Assembly (NCBI RefSeq): GCF_027359395.1
Contig: NZ_CP114778.1
Location: 1,982,713-2,046,712, forward strand
Direction: 5' to 3'
Length of the DNA: 64,000 bases
Source of the DNA: Prochlorococcus marinus str. MIT 1013
Lineage (GTDB): Bacteria; Cyanobacteriota; Cyanobacteriia; PCC-6307; Cyanobiaceae
Position 1 is the first letter of the stretch. Each line of letters starts with the position of its first letter. A program made the position numbers and the translations under genes. The notes beneath the pieces were generated by a model. That model saw only the letters and a program-made list of their open reading frames with translations. It had not been told where the DNA came from and searched no databases. This document shows, piece by piece, positions 29,079 to 38,781 of this stretch.

Positions 29079-30254
29079 ATGGCTCGGGTTGGTGTCCTCT
29101 TATTAAATCTCGGAGGTCCTGAGAGGATTAAGGACGTGGGACCATTTTTGTATAATTTATTTTCTGATCCAGAGATAATTCGTTTACCAGTGCGTGCTTT
29201 TCAAAAACCACTGGCTTGGCTTATAAGCTTATTGAGAAGTAATAAATCACAAGAGGCTTATAGATCGATTGGAGGCGGATCACCTTTACGCCGTATTACC
29301 GAGCAACAGGCAAGAGAACTCCAGAGTTATCTGAGAAATATAGGAATAGACGCTACAACATATGTTGCAATGAGGTATTGGCATCCATTCACTGAGTCAG
29401 CCGTAGCGGATATGAAGGCTGACGGTGTTAGCGAAGTTGTTGTTTTACCGCTTTATCCCCATTTTTCAATAAGTACAAGTGGATCCAGTTTTAGAGAATT
29501 GAAAAGGTTAAAAGATGGTGACTCTGAGTTTGCAGAATTATCAATTCGTTGTATTCGTAGTTGGTTTGATCATCCAGCCTATGTTTCTTCAATAGCTGAA
29601 TTAATAAAGAAACAAATCATAGCTTGTGATTTACCCCAAGAGGCTCACGTTTTTTTTACTGCACATGGTGTTCCTAAAAGCTATGTAGAAGAAGCCGGTG
29701 ATCCTTATCAAGATCAAATAGAGAACTGTTCGCTTTTGATTATTGACCAGCTTGAAAATTCTCTTGGTTTTAGCAATTCATTTTCACTTGCTTATCAAAG
29801 CAGAGTGGGGCCAGAAGAGTGGTTAAAACCATATACCGAAGAAGTATTAGAAAAACTAGGAAAATCCGGCGTTAAGGAACTTGTCGTGGTCCCAATAAGT
29901 TTTGTGAGTGAGCATATTGAAACTCTCCAAGAGATTGATATTGAGTACAAAGAAATTGCTCAGAAAAATGGAATTGTTAATTTTAAAAGAGTTCCAGCTC
30001 TTGATACCTATCCGTTGTTTATTGAAGGATTGGCCGATCTAGTTTCTTCTTGCTTGAACGGCGAGGGGGTTAGTTTGGAGGAAGCATCAAAATTGCCAGA
30101 AAGAGTAAAACTTTATCCTCAAGAGAAATGGCAATGGGGTTGGAATAACAGCTCTGAAGTCTGGAATGGAAGAGTTGCAATGATTGTTTTTCTTTGTTTT
30201 TTTATGGAATTAATAATTGGGGGTGGACCTTTACACAAAATAGGTTTGCTGTAA
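29079..30254 (+). CDS. hemH: Ferrochelatase with C-terminal chlorophyll-binding-like segment
   Basis: HemH inserts ferrous iron into protoporphyrin IX, the branch that competes with chlorophyll. The 391-residue protein has the normal catalytic part ([43 protein letters not shown] with the catalytic His, [16 protein letters not shown]). After about residue 325 a linker leads to a membrane segment with the chlorophyll a/b-binding signature: [23 protein letters not shown]. This tail is known in cyanobacterial and plastid ferrochelatases and is related to high-light-inducible proteins. It can bind pigment and aid dimerisation. An AAGGAG site precedes the ATG. Confidence 0.96.
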   Translation: MARVGVLLLNLGGPERIKDVGPFLYNLFSDPEIIRLPVRAFQKPLAWLISLLRSNKSQEAYRSIGGGSPLRRITEQQARELQSYLRNIGIDATTYVAMRYWHPFTESAVADMKADGVSEVVVLPLYPHFSISTSGSSFRELKRLKDGDSEFAELSIRCIRSWFDHPAYVSSIAELIKKQIIACDLPQEAHVFFTAHGVPKSYVEEAGDPYQDQIENCSLLIIDQLENSLGFSNSFSLAYQSRVGPEEWLKPYTEEVLEKLGKSGVKELVVVPISFVSEHIETLQEIDIEYKEIAQKNGIVNFKRVPALDTYPLFIEGLADLVSSCLNGEGVSLEEASKLPERVKLYPQEKWQWGWNNSSEVWNGRVAMIVFLCFFMELIIGGGPLHKIGLL

Positions 30255-30390
30255 ATAATTATTAGTGTTGGTTAATTTGATATTCAGCCTGCTACTAAAA
30301 CTTAGAGGATTTAATTAAATCTTTGATTAATTTAGTTTAATTGAAATTATGCATACTAAGATTTATTGTTAGTTAAGAATTTCTTCTGCC

Positions 30391-32154
30391 GTGACCCTGA
30401 CTTCTTCGCCTAATCAAATAGGAGATTCAGGAACACAAACTAAAAATGAGATATCAGGAGCTGATGCCTTGATGGATTCTCTTCGTAGGCATGGCGTAGA
30501 TACTATTTTTGGTTATCCAGGAGGAGCAATTCTCCCAATATATGATGCGGTTTTTAAAGCAGAGCAAGAGGGGTGGTTAAAACATATTCTTGTTCGACAT
30601 GAGCAAGGTGGAACTCATGCCGCAGATGGTTTTGCTAGAGCGACTGGAAAAGTAGGTGTTTGTTTTGGTACATCAGGACCTGGAGCTACAAATCTAGTCA
30701 CAGGAATAGCCACTGCTCAGATGGATTCTGTACCTCTTGTCGTCATAACTGGACAAGTCCCTAGACCAGCTATTGGTACTGATGCTTTTCAAGAAACAGA
30801 TATTTTTGGGATAACACTTCCAATTGTTAAACATTCATGGGTCGTAAGAGATCCATCTGAAATTGCCAAAGTTGTAGCTCAAGCTTTTCTTATTGCCTCA
30901 TCGGGTAGACCTGGACCTGTTTTGATTGACATACCAAAAGATGTTGGACAAGAGATGTTTCAATATCTTCCTGTCGAGCCTGGTTCAATAAAGCCACCAG
31001 GTTTTGAACTACCATTTGCGCCAGAACATAAAGCCATAAGTGCAGCCTTAGATTTAATTGAAAATGCTGAGAAACCACTACTTTACGTTGGCGGGGGTGT
31101 TATTTCTTCTGGGGCACATGAGACTCTGGCGGCGATTGCTAATAGATATCAAATACCCGTAACAACAACTTTGATGGGAAAAGGCGCGTTTGATGAACGT
31201 GAGCCTTTATCAGTTGGGATGCTTGGTATGCATGGAACAGCTTATGCCAACTTTGCTGTGACTGAATGTGATTTGTTGATTGCAATTGGAGCAAGATTTG
31301 ATGACAGAGTTACAGGTAAATTAGATACTTTCGCTCCTAAAGCAAAAGTAATTCATTTTGAGATTGATCCTGCTGAAATAAATAAAAATAGATTAGTTGA
31401 AGTTTCCGTATTAGGTGATGTTGGGATTAGCCTTGTTAAGTTATTAGATCTCAGTAATCAACGGAAAACAAATCCAAGAACTTCTAACTGGCTTAACAAA
31501 ATTAAAAAGTGGAAAAGTGATTTTCCATTGATAATTCCTCCTAAAGAAGGAGAAATTTATCCACAGGAAGTATTAATTGCGTTAAGAGATTTGGCCGAAG
31601 ATGCTTACATTACAACTGATGTTGGACAACATCAGATGTGGGCAGCTCAATATTTGTTGAATGGACCAAGACAATGGATTAGCAGTGCTGGACTTGGAAC
31701 AATGGGTTTTGGAATGCCCGCTGCAATGGGAGTTAAAGTTGCTTTACCTAAGGAGCAAGTAATTTGTATCGCCGGTGATGCAAGTATCCTCATGAACATT
31801 CAGGAGCTTGGAACTATTGCTCAATACAAGTTGAATTTAAAAGTAATAATCATCAACAATCATTGGCAAGGGATGGTTAGGCAATGGCAAGAAAGTTTTT
31901 ATGATGAACGATATTCGGCATCTAACATGTCTGTTGGGGAACCTGACTTTATTTCTCTATCTAAGGCTTTTGGGATTGAGGGCATTGTAATTTCAGAAAG
32001 AGACAATCTAATCCCTGAACTTCAGAAAGCATTGTCGAATGAAGGACCAGTTCTTGTTAATGTAAATGTAAGAAAAGGTGAAAATTGTTACCCCATGGTG
32101 CCACCAGGGAAAAGTAATGCTCAAATGGTTGGTATACCTGAGCTTAAGAAATAA
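30391..32154 (+). CDS. ilvB: Acetolactate synthase large subunit
   Basis: This thiamine-diphosphate enzyme makes acetolactate or acetohydroxybutyrate for branched-chain amino acids. The 587-residue protein starts at GTG. It holds the catalytic Glu motif RHEQGGTHAADGFARATG, the acceptor VFGTSGPGATNL-like GTSGPGATNLVTGIA, the Mg/ThDP motif GDASILMNIQELGTIAQYKLNLKVIIINN and the conserved HQMWAAQY. It is complete and of normal length. The small regulatory subunit is not next to it. It follows hemH on the same strand after 136 bases of AT-rich non-coding DNA. Confidence 0.96.
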   Translation: MTLTSSPNQIGDSGTQTKNEISGADALMDSLRRHGVDTIFGYPGGAILPIYDAVFKAEQEGWLKHILVRHEQGGTHAADGFARATGKVGVCFGTSGPGATNLVTGIATAQMDSVPLVVITGQVPRPAIGTDAFQETDIFGITLPIVKHSWVVRDPSEIAKVVAQAFLIASSGRPGPVLIDIPKDVGQEMFQYLPVEPGSIKPPGFELPFAPEHKAISAALDLIENAEKPLLYVGGGVISSGAHETLAAIANRYQIPVTTTLMGKGAFDEREPLSVGMLGMHGTAYANFAVTECDLLIAIGARFDDRVTGKLDTFAPKAKVIHFEIDPAEINKNRLVEVSVLGDVGISLVKLLDLSNQRKTNPRTSNWLNKIKKWKSDFPLIIPPKEGEIYPQEVLIALRDLAEDAYITTDVGQHQMWAAQYLLNGPRQWISSAGLGTMGFGMPAAMGVKVALPKEQVICIAGDASILMNIQELGTIAQYKLNLKVIIINNHWQGMVRQWQESFYDERYSASNMSVGEPDFISLSKAFGIEGIVISERDNLIPELQKALSNEGPVLVNVNVRKGENCYPMVPPGKSNAQMVGIPELKK

Positions 32155-32169
32155 TTTTAAAAACTTTTT

Positions 32170-32517
32170 ATGAATAAATATCTTACAAATATTTTAATAT
32201 TAATAATTTCTTTTTGTTGTTTTTATTCGGAAGTTGATGCAGCTCAAATTTTGCAAGTGACTAGTTCGTCTGTTTTATTGATTGGAGATCATAATCGTAC
32301 CTATACTGTGAAATTAGCATGTACAGAAATCAGTACTGATTTAGAAGTGAAAGCTGTTAAGTGGCTCAAAGAGCAACTGCCAAGACATACAAAAGTAAAT
32401 TTAAAACCTAAAGGGTCTGTCAATGGTGTCCTTGTCGCTAAAGTTATTCCTTTTGATAGTAATATTGACATAAGTGAGCAATATATAAATGAAGGCTTAG
32501 CAACAAATAAATGCTAA
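32170..32517 (+). CDS. Secreted small protein with nuclease-like (SNase) fold, catalytic residues absent
   Basis: The 115-residue protein has a signal peptide (about 1-24, ILILIISFCCFYSEVDA, AxA-type site). The mature part follows the beta pattern of staphylococcal-nuclease-like domains: TYTVKLACTEISTDLEVKAVKWLKEQLP, HTKVNLKPKG, GVLVAKVIPFDSNIDISEQYINEGLA. The Arg and Glu of the nuclease active site are not where expected, so catalysis is unlikely. A binding role in the periplasm is possible. Fold assignment is by pattern and moderately sure. It starts 15 bases after ilvB and ends in a convergent 149-base gap with no visible signal. Confidence 0.65.
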   Translation: MNKYLTNILILIISFCCFYSEVDAAQILQVTSSSVLLIGDHNRTYTVKLACTEISTDLEVKAVKWLKEQLPRHTKVNLKPKGSVNGVLVAKVIPFDSNIDISEQYINEGLATNKC

Positions 32518-32666
32518 ATTAATTAGCAAATACTATTTGGCTAAAATTATGAATAAATTCAACTCCATTGTATTAAATTAGTTTTGTGTCTACTTTAAGA
32601 ATTCAATAGTTTTGGATTTGAATATGTGCAAATTCTATTTAGATTATTTTTTGTTAGAGAAAATTG

Positions 32667-33554
32667 TTAAATCTCTCCAACATCCTTAAGCATCCAAAAC
32701 CCATCTAAAGAATTTTCTTCAGGACTTTTTTGAACTGAAATAAATTGAAGTCCATCTGCATCTATTTTTGTATTTAGAAAATTATTTTCAATAGCTTTTT
32801 TTGCTTCTTCATCGACATCAGTTACCAACCATCTATCAGATTGCCCTGCTTCTAAAATTATTTGGGTTCCTTCTATTAAAAGTTTTGCTGGTTCAAGTCC
32901 CCCGAGCCAGGCCGCAAGTGCTAAGGATCTTTTTGGACTAAAAAGCCTAATACCTGGAATAGAAATATCTTGATTAATTGAATCTTTTATGGGAATTAAA
33001 TTGGAAAATTCTATTTCCCATTCATCAGCTTCTCTAAGTGTATTTAGAGATAGGGAAGCAAAGCTCCAGGAGTCACCTCTTACTTCCTCTGGTAGGGGGA
33101 TGGCTTGATTTGTGATTGGGTTTGAAGGAGGAGCAAGATTGACGCCGGTATATCCTTTTTGCTGCGGATAAAAACACCTTTCTCTATCAATGATCCATTC
33201 CAGTAATGAATATGTCCTTCTACTAGAAATAAGTTCAATTCCTATTTGTTCTGCTGCACGTTTTATCATTGTTTTCATAGAGGATCGCCAGCAACGAATG
33301 ACGGAAGGTTTATCCCAACCTTGTGAATAAGCTTCATCAATAGCTTCGTCTAATGCATCTTTTAGCCAAATAGAATTAACATTTGATGCTGGACATATTT
33401 TTTCCCATTTAAATGTTTTTGTATCTTTAAAATTATTTGTAGATGTAATTAATAATTCCCATCTTTTTTTTCCATTTTCATCAATTATAGGGCGGGAATA
33501 AAAGTCTATTTCCCAGTCTGTTTTTTTTAAATCAGATTTTTTTGAAGCAATCAC
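32667..33554 (-). CDS. tab2: Tab2/Atab2-like RNA-binding protein
   Basis: The 295-residue protein begins WEIDFYSRPIIDENGKKRWELLIT near residue 13, the typical opening of the Tab2 (DUF1092) family. Other family stretches are VIRCWRSSMKTMIKRAAEQIG and RTYSLLEWIIDRERCFYP. In chloroplasts Tab2 proteins assist translation of photosystem I psaB mRNA and light-dependent protein synthesis; cyanobacterial members are presumed similar. It is followed in orientation by none of the photosystem genes. Upstream by 23 bases lies the S1-domain protein gene, another RNA-binding translation factor, so the two may be one operon. Confidence 0.87.
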   Translation of the reverse strand: MIASKKSDLKKTDWEIDFYSRPIIDENGKKRWELLITSTNNFKDTKTFKWEKICPASNVNSIWLKDALDEAIDEAYSQGWDKPSVIRCWRSSMKTMIKRAAEQIGIELISSRRTYSLLEWIIDRERCFYPQQKGYTGVNLAPPSNPITNQAIPLPEEVRGDSWSFASLSLNTLREADEWEIEFSNLIPIKDSINQDISIPGIRLFSPKRSLALAAWLGGLEPAKLLIEGTQIILEAGQSDRWLVTDVDEEAKKAIENNFLNTKIDADGLQFISVQKSPEENSLDGFWMLKDVGEI

Positions 33555-33577
33555 AATTTTTTTTCTTCAATGTAAAG

Positions 33578-34873
33578 TTATGAGGATAAGTTGATGTTTT
33601 TATCTTCCTTTGGAGGATCAACTTTTTCTTTATTCAAACTATTTCGCGCTTTAATTGCTCGTTCATCAGCCTCTTCCATAACTTTTGCTTTATCAGTAAT
33701 AAGTTCTCCTGGAGGACCTTCTAGAAGAGCTGTATTTAATCCAATTCGTCCTCGGGAAGGATCTAAATCGGTTATTAAAGCCTTGATGGGTTCGCCTGGT
33801 TGAAAAACTTCTCTAAGGCTTCTCATGCTTCCGTTGGTTACCATTGAATGATGCAACAAGCCACTGACACCCTTTAAATCAACAAAAAAACCATAAGGTT
33901 TTATTGTTAAGATCTCACCCTCGATTAATTGTCCAATTTCTAATTCTGAAAATCTTGAAGCAATTGCAGCTTTCTTTTCGGAGAGAACTAGTTTTCGTCT
34001 CTCTGGATTTACCTCTAAAAAAGCGGTATTAATTGTCTTTGAAACAAGAGATTGGTGATTTTCTCCATCTTCAAGTTGAGATCTAGGAATAAAACCTCTT
34101 AAACCTTCGAAGTCGCAAGTAACACCCCCACGGTTAAAACCATTTATTTTAACTCGAATAACTTTTCCTTCTTTTGCAAGATTTTGAACTTTGTCCCAGC
34201 TTTTTCTCAGTTCTAACGCCCTACAACTTATTGTTACCATCCCATCTGCATTTTGTTCTCTAGTAACAAGAACTTCGACTTGTAATCCTTTTGGGAAACG
34301 CTCTTTTAAACTTGTAATTACTCCTAGACCACATTCATTTTTCGGCATGAACCCTGGAGCTTTCCCACCTATATCTACGTAAATACCATCACTTTCAACT
34401 GCAATAACTGAACCTTTTGCAATTTCACCAGTTGTACCGATTGGTTGATTTTCTTCTAAGGCCGCTAAGAATTCGTCTTCATCAAAATCAAATTCATCAA
34501 CTGTTCTGCTTTTTTGTTCAAAAATATTTTCATCATCAAAAGCTTCAATATTTTTTTTATGGTCAGAATTATTTTCAGATCTCAGAAGATCTTCCATTGT
34601 AGGCGTCTTTAAACTATTGCTAGAGTTATCCTGGGTCGATCTTTGCTGTTCAGGTGCTTTCTTTAATTTAGAAATTCCTTTTTCAGCTAGAACTTTTTCA
34701 TCTAATCTTTTATCTTTAGCTTGATCAGAGAATTCTTTCTCAGATGATACTTCCTTGATTATTTCTTCCTCAGTTTTTCGACTGATATGCATAACCTGCA
34801 ATGGCTTGCGTGGTGCATTTAGTGCCGGCTTTGGGGGAGTTGCTTTTTTAGGCTGAGGATCTGACCCGGCCAT
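33578..34873 (-). CDS. S1-domain RNA-binding protein (ribosomal protein S1 homologue B)
   Basis: From the ATG at 34873 (MAGSDPQPKKATPPKP) the protein has 431 residues. A Lys/Glu/Asp-rich disordered N-terminal part of about 150 residues is followed by S1 repeats. A first one includes GIYVDIGGKAPGFMPKNECG, a second degenerate one VKINGFNRGGVTCDFEGLRGFIPRSQLEDG, and a third canonical one GEILTIKPYGFFVDLKGVSGLLHHS. It resembles the second S1-type protein of cyanobacteria rather than the main rpsA. The frame is open a further 34 codons upstream, but that would overlap the divergent gene start. A short polar C-terminal tail ends KEDKNINLSS. Confidence 0.87.
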   Translation of the reverse strand: MAGSDPQPKKATPPKPALNAPRKPLQVMHISRKTEEEIIKEVSSEKEFSDQAKDKRLDEKVLAEKGISKLKKAPEQQRSTQDNSSNSLKTPTMEDLLRSENNSDHKKNIEAFDDENIFEQKSRTVDEFDFDEDEFLAALEENQPIGTTGEIAKGSVIAVESDGIYVDIGGKAPGFMPKNECGLGVITSLKERFPKGLQVEVLVTREQNADGMVTISCRALELRKSWDKVQNLAKEGKVIRVKINGFNRGGVTCDFEGLRGFIPRSQLEDGENHQSLVSKTINTAFLEVNPERRKLVLSEKKAAIASRFSELEIGQLIEGEILTIKPYGFFVDLKGVSGLLHHSMVTNGSMRSLREVFQPGEPIKALITDLDPSRGRIGLNTALLEGPPGELITDKAKVMEEADERAIKARNSLNKEKVDPPKEDKNINLSS

Positions 34874-34948
34874 AATACCCTTGGTAATAAGTGAAACATT
34901 CTTACAGTCAAGGGTAAGTTGTTTTTTAATTATTAGGAGATTTCTATC

Positions 34949-35773
34949 ATTTTTCAAACTCGTCAATTTGAGCATTTGACCTGGCCTGAGGCCTCTAAAG
35001 CCGCTTCAGAGAAAGGATCTACATTGGTTTGGCCTTTTGGTGCATGTGAACAGCATGGACCGCATTTACCTTTAATTACTGATACTTTTTTTGCTAAAAA
35101 TATTTTAATTAAGACTCTTGAAAGGTTGCCAGAAAATATGCCGATATGGATGATGCCATCTCAATCAATTGGTTTTTCTCCTGAACATCAGGCTTTTCCA
35201 GGAACTTTGTCCTTATCAGCTGATGTTTTGCTCTCAATGGTCACTGATGTTGGCCAGCAAATAGCCTCTATGGGATTTAATAGATTAGTTTTTTTTAACG
35301 CTCATGGTGGGCAAATTGGTCTGCTTCAAGCGGTTTCAAGGCAACTGAGAATACAATGTCCCTCACTAGCTGTTTTACCTTGTTTTCTATGGAGTGGTGT
35401 CCAAGGATTAGATCAACTTTTACCTGAAAAGGAGGTAGAGGAAGGACTTCATGCGGCATTAGCGGAAACAAGTCTTATGTTGCATATGGCTCAAGATTTG
35501 GTTCGAAACGATTCTTATTTAGATAAAGATATCTCTAGTGAAGGCATTATTCCTACTCCAAAAGGATGGAGCCTTGAAGGAGCCTCTCCATGTGCATGGC
35601 TTACAAAAGATTTAAGCTCTTCTGGAATTATTGGTGATGCAAGCGCTTCAAATCCTAAACTAGGTGCCGCTTTGGAAAATGCACTAATAGATCATTGGAA
35701 GTCAATGTTTGCAAGCCTTTTGGACAGTGATTGGCCGCCAACCATGTCAGTAAAATCTGTTTCTAGCAGTTAA
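34949..35773 (+). CDS. Creatininase-family metal-dependent amidohydrolase
   Basis: The protein matches the creatininase family: LTWPEASKAASEKGSTLVWPFGACEQHGPHLPLITDT carries the Glu, His and Asp metal ligands. FFNAHGGQIG and ALAETSLMLHMA follow. Members hydrolyse cyclic amides (creatinine, riboflavin-synthesis and mycofactocin-related substrates); the substrate here is unknown. The first ordinary start is a TTG at 34976 (265 residues), which cuts into the conserved LTWPEA and has no ribosome-binding site. An AGGAGA at 34935-34940 sits 8 bases before an in-frame ATT at 34949, giving an N-terminus FQTRQFEHLTWPEA. The start given is that proposal and is uncertain; an ATC at 34946 is also possible. 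Confidence 0.82.
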   Translation: MFQTRQFEHLTWPEASKAASEKGSTLVWPFGACEQHGPHLPLITDTFFAKNILIKTLERLPENMPIWMMPSQSIGFSPEHQAFPGTLSLSADVLLSMVTDVGQQIASMGFNRLVFFNAHGGQIGLLQAVSRQLRIQCPSLAVLPCFLWSGVQGLDQLLPEKEVEEGLHAALAETSLMLHMAQDLVRNDSYLDKDISSEGIIPTPKGWSLEGASPCAWLTKDLSSSGIIGDASASNPKLGAALENALIDHWKSMFASLLDSDWPPTMSVKSVSSS

Positions 35774-35847
35774 GAAGTGGTAACTGAACTACCGTTTTGC
35801 ATTTAATTCTGTAAGATCACTCAGATTGACAAATTTCTAATAGATCT

Positions 35848-36573
35848 ATGCAAGCTCTTGCATCCACAAATTTAGCTTTAGAAAAAGAAGAGTTAATTAC
35901 TGACTCTCTTCCAGACTTCACCTCAGAGTCTTATAAAGATGCTTACAGCAGAATCAATGCAGTTGTGATTGAGGGTGAGCAAGAGGCTTATTCAAATTTT
36001 CTTGATCTAGCTAAGTTGATTCCTGAGCATGCAGATGAGCTTGTGAGGCTAGGGAAGATGGAGAAAAAGCATATGAATGGCTTTTGTGCTTGTGGGAGAA
36101 ATCTTGCCGTAAAGCCAGATATGCCCTTCGCGAAGACCTTTTTCTCAAAACTCCATAATAATTTTTTAGAGGCTTTTAAAGTTGGAGATACAACTACCTG
36201 TCTACTAATTCAATGCATTTTGATTGAATCTTTTGCAATATCTGCTTATCATGTTTACATACGTGTTGCTGATCCATTCGCAAAAAGAATTACAGAGGGT
36301 GTTGTTCAAGATGAATACTTGCACTTGAATTATGGCCAAGAATGGCTTAAGGCCAATCTTGAGACAGTTAAGAAAAATCTTATGAAGGCTAATAAAGAAA
36401 ATTTACCTCTTATAAAATCTATGCTTGATGAAGTTTCAAATGACGCTGAAGTTCTTCATATGGATAAGGAAGAATTAATGGAGGAATTTATGATTGCTTA
36501 TCAAGATTCCCTTATGGAAATAGGTCTGGATAATAGAGAAATTGCAAGAATGGCTCTTGCAGCAGTGATCTAA
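35848..36573 (+). CDS. ado: Aldehyde-deformylating oxygenase (alkane synthase)
   Basis: ADO converts fatty aldehydes to alkanes, mainly pentadecane and heptadecane, plus formate, using oxygen and a ferritin-like di-iron site. The 241-residue protein shows both Glu-x-x-His motifs (MEKKHMNGFCACGRNL, DEYLHLNYGQEW) and a third helix IQCILIESFAISAYHVYIRVADPF. The length is normal for cyanobacterial ADO. A strong terminator follows at 36608, before the acyl-ACP reductase gene. The two pathway genes are thus adjacent but probably have separate transcripts. Substrate supply comes from the reductase just downstream. Confidence 0.97.
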   Translation: MQALASTNLALEKEELITDSLPDFTSESYKDAYSRINAVVIEGEQEAYSNFLDLAKLIPEHADELVRLGKMEKKHMNGFCACGRNLAVKPDMPFAKTFFSKLHNNFLEAFKVGDTTTCLLIQCILIESFAISAYHVYIRVADPFAKRITEGVVQDEYLHLNYGQEWLKANLETVKKNLMKANKENLPLIKSMLDEVSNDAEVLHMDKEELMEEFMIAYQDSLMEIGLDNREIARMALAAVI

Positions 36574-36607
36574 GGAGTTTAAATTTACATCTTTTTTATC
36601 ATTAGCT

Positions 36608-36648
36608 ATTCCTCAAGAACTTAAAGTTCTTGAGGAATTCTCTTTTTT
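36608..36648 (+). terminator. Rho-independent terminator after the ADO gene
   Basis: A perfect 15-bp stem runs 36608-36638 (ATTCCTCAAGAACTT, one-base centre, and its complement), followed by TCTC and a run of six T at 36643-36648. It starts 34 bases after the ADO stop codon. This is the clearest intrinsic terminator in the window, in a genome segment where most genes end without one. Confidence 0.88.
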
Positions 36649-36719
36649 GTGACCGTGGTGGTCTAACCTTCAAACTTGGATAAATATTTAGTTTCAATTT
36701 TGATCTTGCTTGGTGCCAA

Positions 36720-37760
36720 ATGTTTGGGCTAATTGGACATTCAACAAGTTTTGAAGATGCCAAACGAAAGGCATTAGGTCTTGGCTATGACCATATTGCT
36801 GAAGGGGATTTAGACGTATGGTGTACTGCACCCCCTCAATTGGTTGAGCACGTAAAGGTTGTAAGTGCAATAGGAAAGACTATCGAGGGAGCTTATATAG
36901 ACTCATGCTTTGTTCCTGAGATGCTAAGTCGCTTCAAAACTGCGAGAAGAAAAGTTTTGAATGCAATGGAGTTAGCTCAGAAAAAAGGTATCAGCATCAC
37001 CGCTCTAGGTGGATTTACATCAATAATTTTTGAGAATTTTAATTTGCTTCAAAATCAACAAGTTAGAAATACCACTCTTGATTGGCAAAGATTTACCACT
37101 GGTAATACTCATACAGCTTGGGTTATTTGTAGGCAGTTAGAGCAAAATGCTCCTCGAATAGGAATTGATTTGAACAAATCAAAAGTAGCTGTCGTTGGGG
37201 CTACGGGTGACATTGGCAGCGCTGTTTGTAGGTGGCTTACTAATCGAACTGGTGTTTCTGAGCTTCTATTAGTAGCTAGACAGCAAAAGCCTTTATCTGA
37301 ACTCCAGTCTCAACTTGGAGGAGGGAGGATTCTTAGTCTTGATGAGGCTTTACCTGAAGCAGATATTGTGATTTGGGTTGCAAGCATGCCTAAAACCTTA
37401 GAAATTGATCCATCTAAAATTAAAAGGCCCTGTTTAATGATTGATGGTGGATATCCTAAGAATTTAGGTGAGAAGTTTTCAGGACCTGGTATACATGTCT
37501 TAAAAGGCGGAATAGTTCAATTTTTCAAAGATATTGGTTGGAGCATGATGGAATTAGCTGAGATGGAAAATCCTAAAAGAGAGATGTTTGCCTGTTTTGC
37601 TGAGGCAATGCTTCTTGAATTCGAGAATTGTCATACAAATTTCAGTTGGGGGAGGAATAACATTACGTTGGAAAAGATGGATTTTATTGGCAAGGCTTCT
37701 GAAAGGCATGGTTTTTCTGCTGTTGGTTTGAAATCAAATATTCAGACATTAACCGTCTGA
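36720..37760 (+). CDS. aar: Long-chain acyl-ACP reductase
   Basis: AAR reduces acyl-ACP to fatty aldehyde with NADPH, feeding ADO. The 346-residue protein begins [35 protein letters not shown], the typical AAR N-terminus. It contains the proposed nucleophile Cys in [13 protein letters not shown] and the Rossmann motif [18 protein letters not shown] (about 155-172). Length and order match other cyanobacterial AARs. It begins a compact run with accA (20 bases downstream) and an SDR, so fatty-acid supply and its conversion to aldehyde are co-ordered. Confidence 0.97.
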   Translation: MFGLIGHSTSFEDAKRKALGLGYDHIAEGDLDVWCTAPPQLVEHVKVVSAIGKTIEGAYIDSCFVPEMLSRFKTARRKVLNAMELAQKKGISITALGGFTSIIFENFNLLQNQQVRNTTLDWQRFTTGNTHTAWVICRQLEQNAPRIGIDLNKSKVAVVGATGDIGSAVCRWLTNRTGVSELLLVARQQKPLSELQSQLGGGRILSLDEALPEADIVIWVASMPKTLEIDPSKIKRPCLMIDGGYPKNLGEKFSGPGIHVLKGGIVQFFKDIGWSMMELAEMENPKREMFACFAEAMLLEFENCHTNFSWGRNNITLEKMDFIGKASERHGFSAVGLKSNIQTLTV

Positions 37761-37780
37761 ACATTTGGTTACTTTTTTTT

Positions 37781-38770
37781 ATGGCTAGACGTTTTCTCCT
37801 CGAGTTTGAAAAACCTCTTGTTGAATTAGAGAATCAGATTGATCAAATCAGAGAATTAGCAAGAGATTCAGAGGTTGATGTAAGTCAGCAACTTCTGCAA
37901 TTAGAGACACTTGCAGCAAGAAGGCGAGAAGAAATATTTAATGCACTTACACCTGCTCAAAAGATTCAAGTAGCTAGACACCCTCAAAGGCCAAGCACGC
38001 TTGATTACATTCAGATGTTTTGTGATGATTGGGTCGAATTACACGGAGACAGGAACGGAACTGATGATCAAGCTCTTATAGGAGGTTTAGCTCGAATAGG
38101 TGAAAAATCTGTCCTTCTAATTGGACAACAAAAAGGTAGAGACACAAAAGAGAATGTTGCAAGAAACTTTGGCATGGCAAAGCCAGGAGGATATAGAAAG
38201 GCTTTGAGGCTAATGGATCATGCTGATCGATTTGGTTTGCCAATAATTTCTTTTATAGATACTCCTGGAGCTTATGCAGGGCTCATAGCAGAAGAGCAAG
38301 GCCAGGGGGAAGCCATCGCAGTGAATTTACGTGAAATGTTTAGACTGAAAGTCCCCATAATTGCGACTGTAATTGGAGAAGGAGGCTCTGGTGGTGCGCT
38401 GGGTATAGGTGTCGCAGACAGGCTGCTCATGTTTGAGCATAGTGTCTATACAGTTGCAAGCCCCGAAGCGTGTGCTTCGATTTTATGGAGAGATGCTGGG
38501 AAGGCTCCGGAAGCAGCATCATCATTAAAAATTACTGGACCTGATCTTATGAAGTTAGGAATTGTTGACGAGGTACTAAAAGAGCCTTCTGGTGGGAATA
38601 ATTGGGCGCCGCTTCAGGCTGGGGATACTTTGAAAAATGCCCTTGAGAAGCATCTATCCGAATTATTGGCTTTATCGCGTGATGAATTGAGAGACAACAG
38701 ATATTCCAAATTTAGAAAAATGGGAAAATATTTGGAATCTCAGTCTATCGAAAGTGAAATTTCAGTTTAA
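37781..38770 (+). CDS. accA: Acetyl-CoA carboxylase carboxyltransferase alpha subunit
   Basis: AccA with AccD transfers the carboxyl group from biotin to acetyl-CoA, the committed step of fatty-acid synthesis. The 329-residue protein opens with the coiled [21 protein letters not shown] and has [39 protein letters not shown] and [15 protein letters not shown], all family signatures. It sits 20 bases after the AAR gene. The linkage of aar and accA is common in cyanobacteria and ties alkane synthesis to fatty-acid supply. Confidence 0.97.
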   Translation: MARRFLLEFEKPLVELENQIDQIRELARDSEVDVSQQLLQLETLAARRREEIFNALTPAQKIQVARHPQRPSTLDYIQMFCDDWVELHGDRNGTDDQALIGGLARIGEKSVLLIGQQKGRDTKENVARNFGMAKPGGYRKALRLMDHADRFGLPIISFIDTPGAYAGLIAEEQGQGEAIAVNLREMFRLKVPIIATVIGEGGSGGALGIGVADRLLMFEHSVYTVASPEACASILWRDAGKAPEAASSLKITGPDLMKLGIVDEVLKEPSGGNNWAPLQAGDTLKNALEKHLSELLALSRDELRDNRYSKFRKMGKYLESQSIESEISV

Positions 38771-38781
38771 AGTTTTAATGT

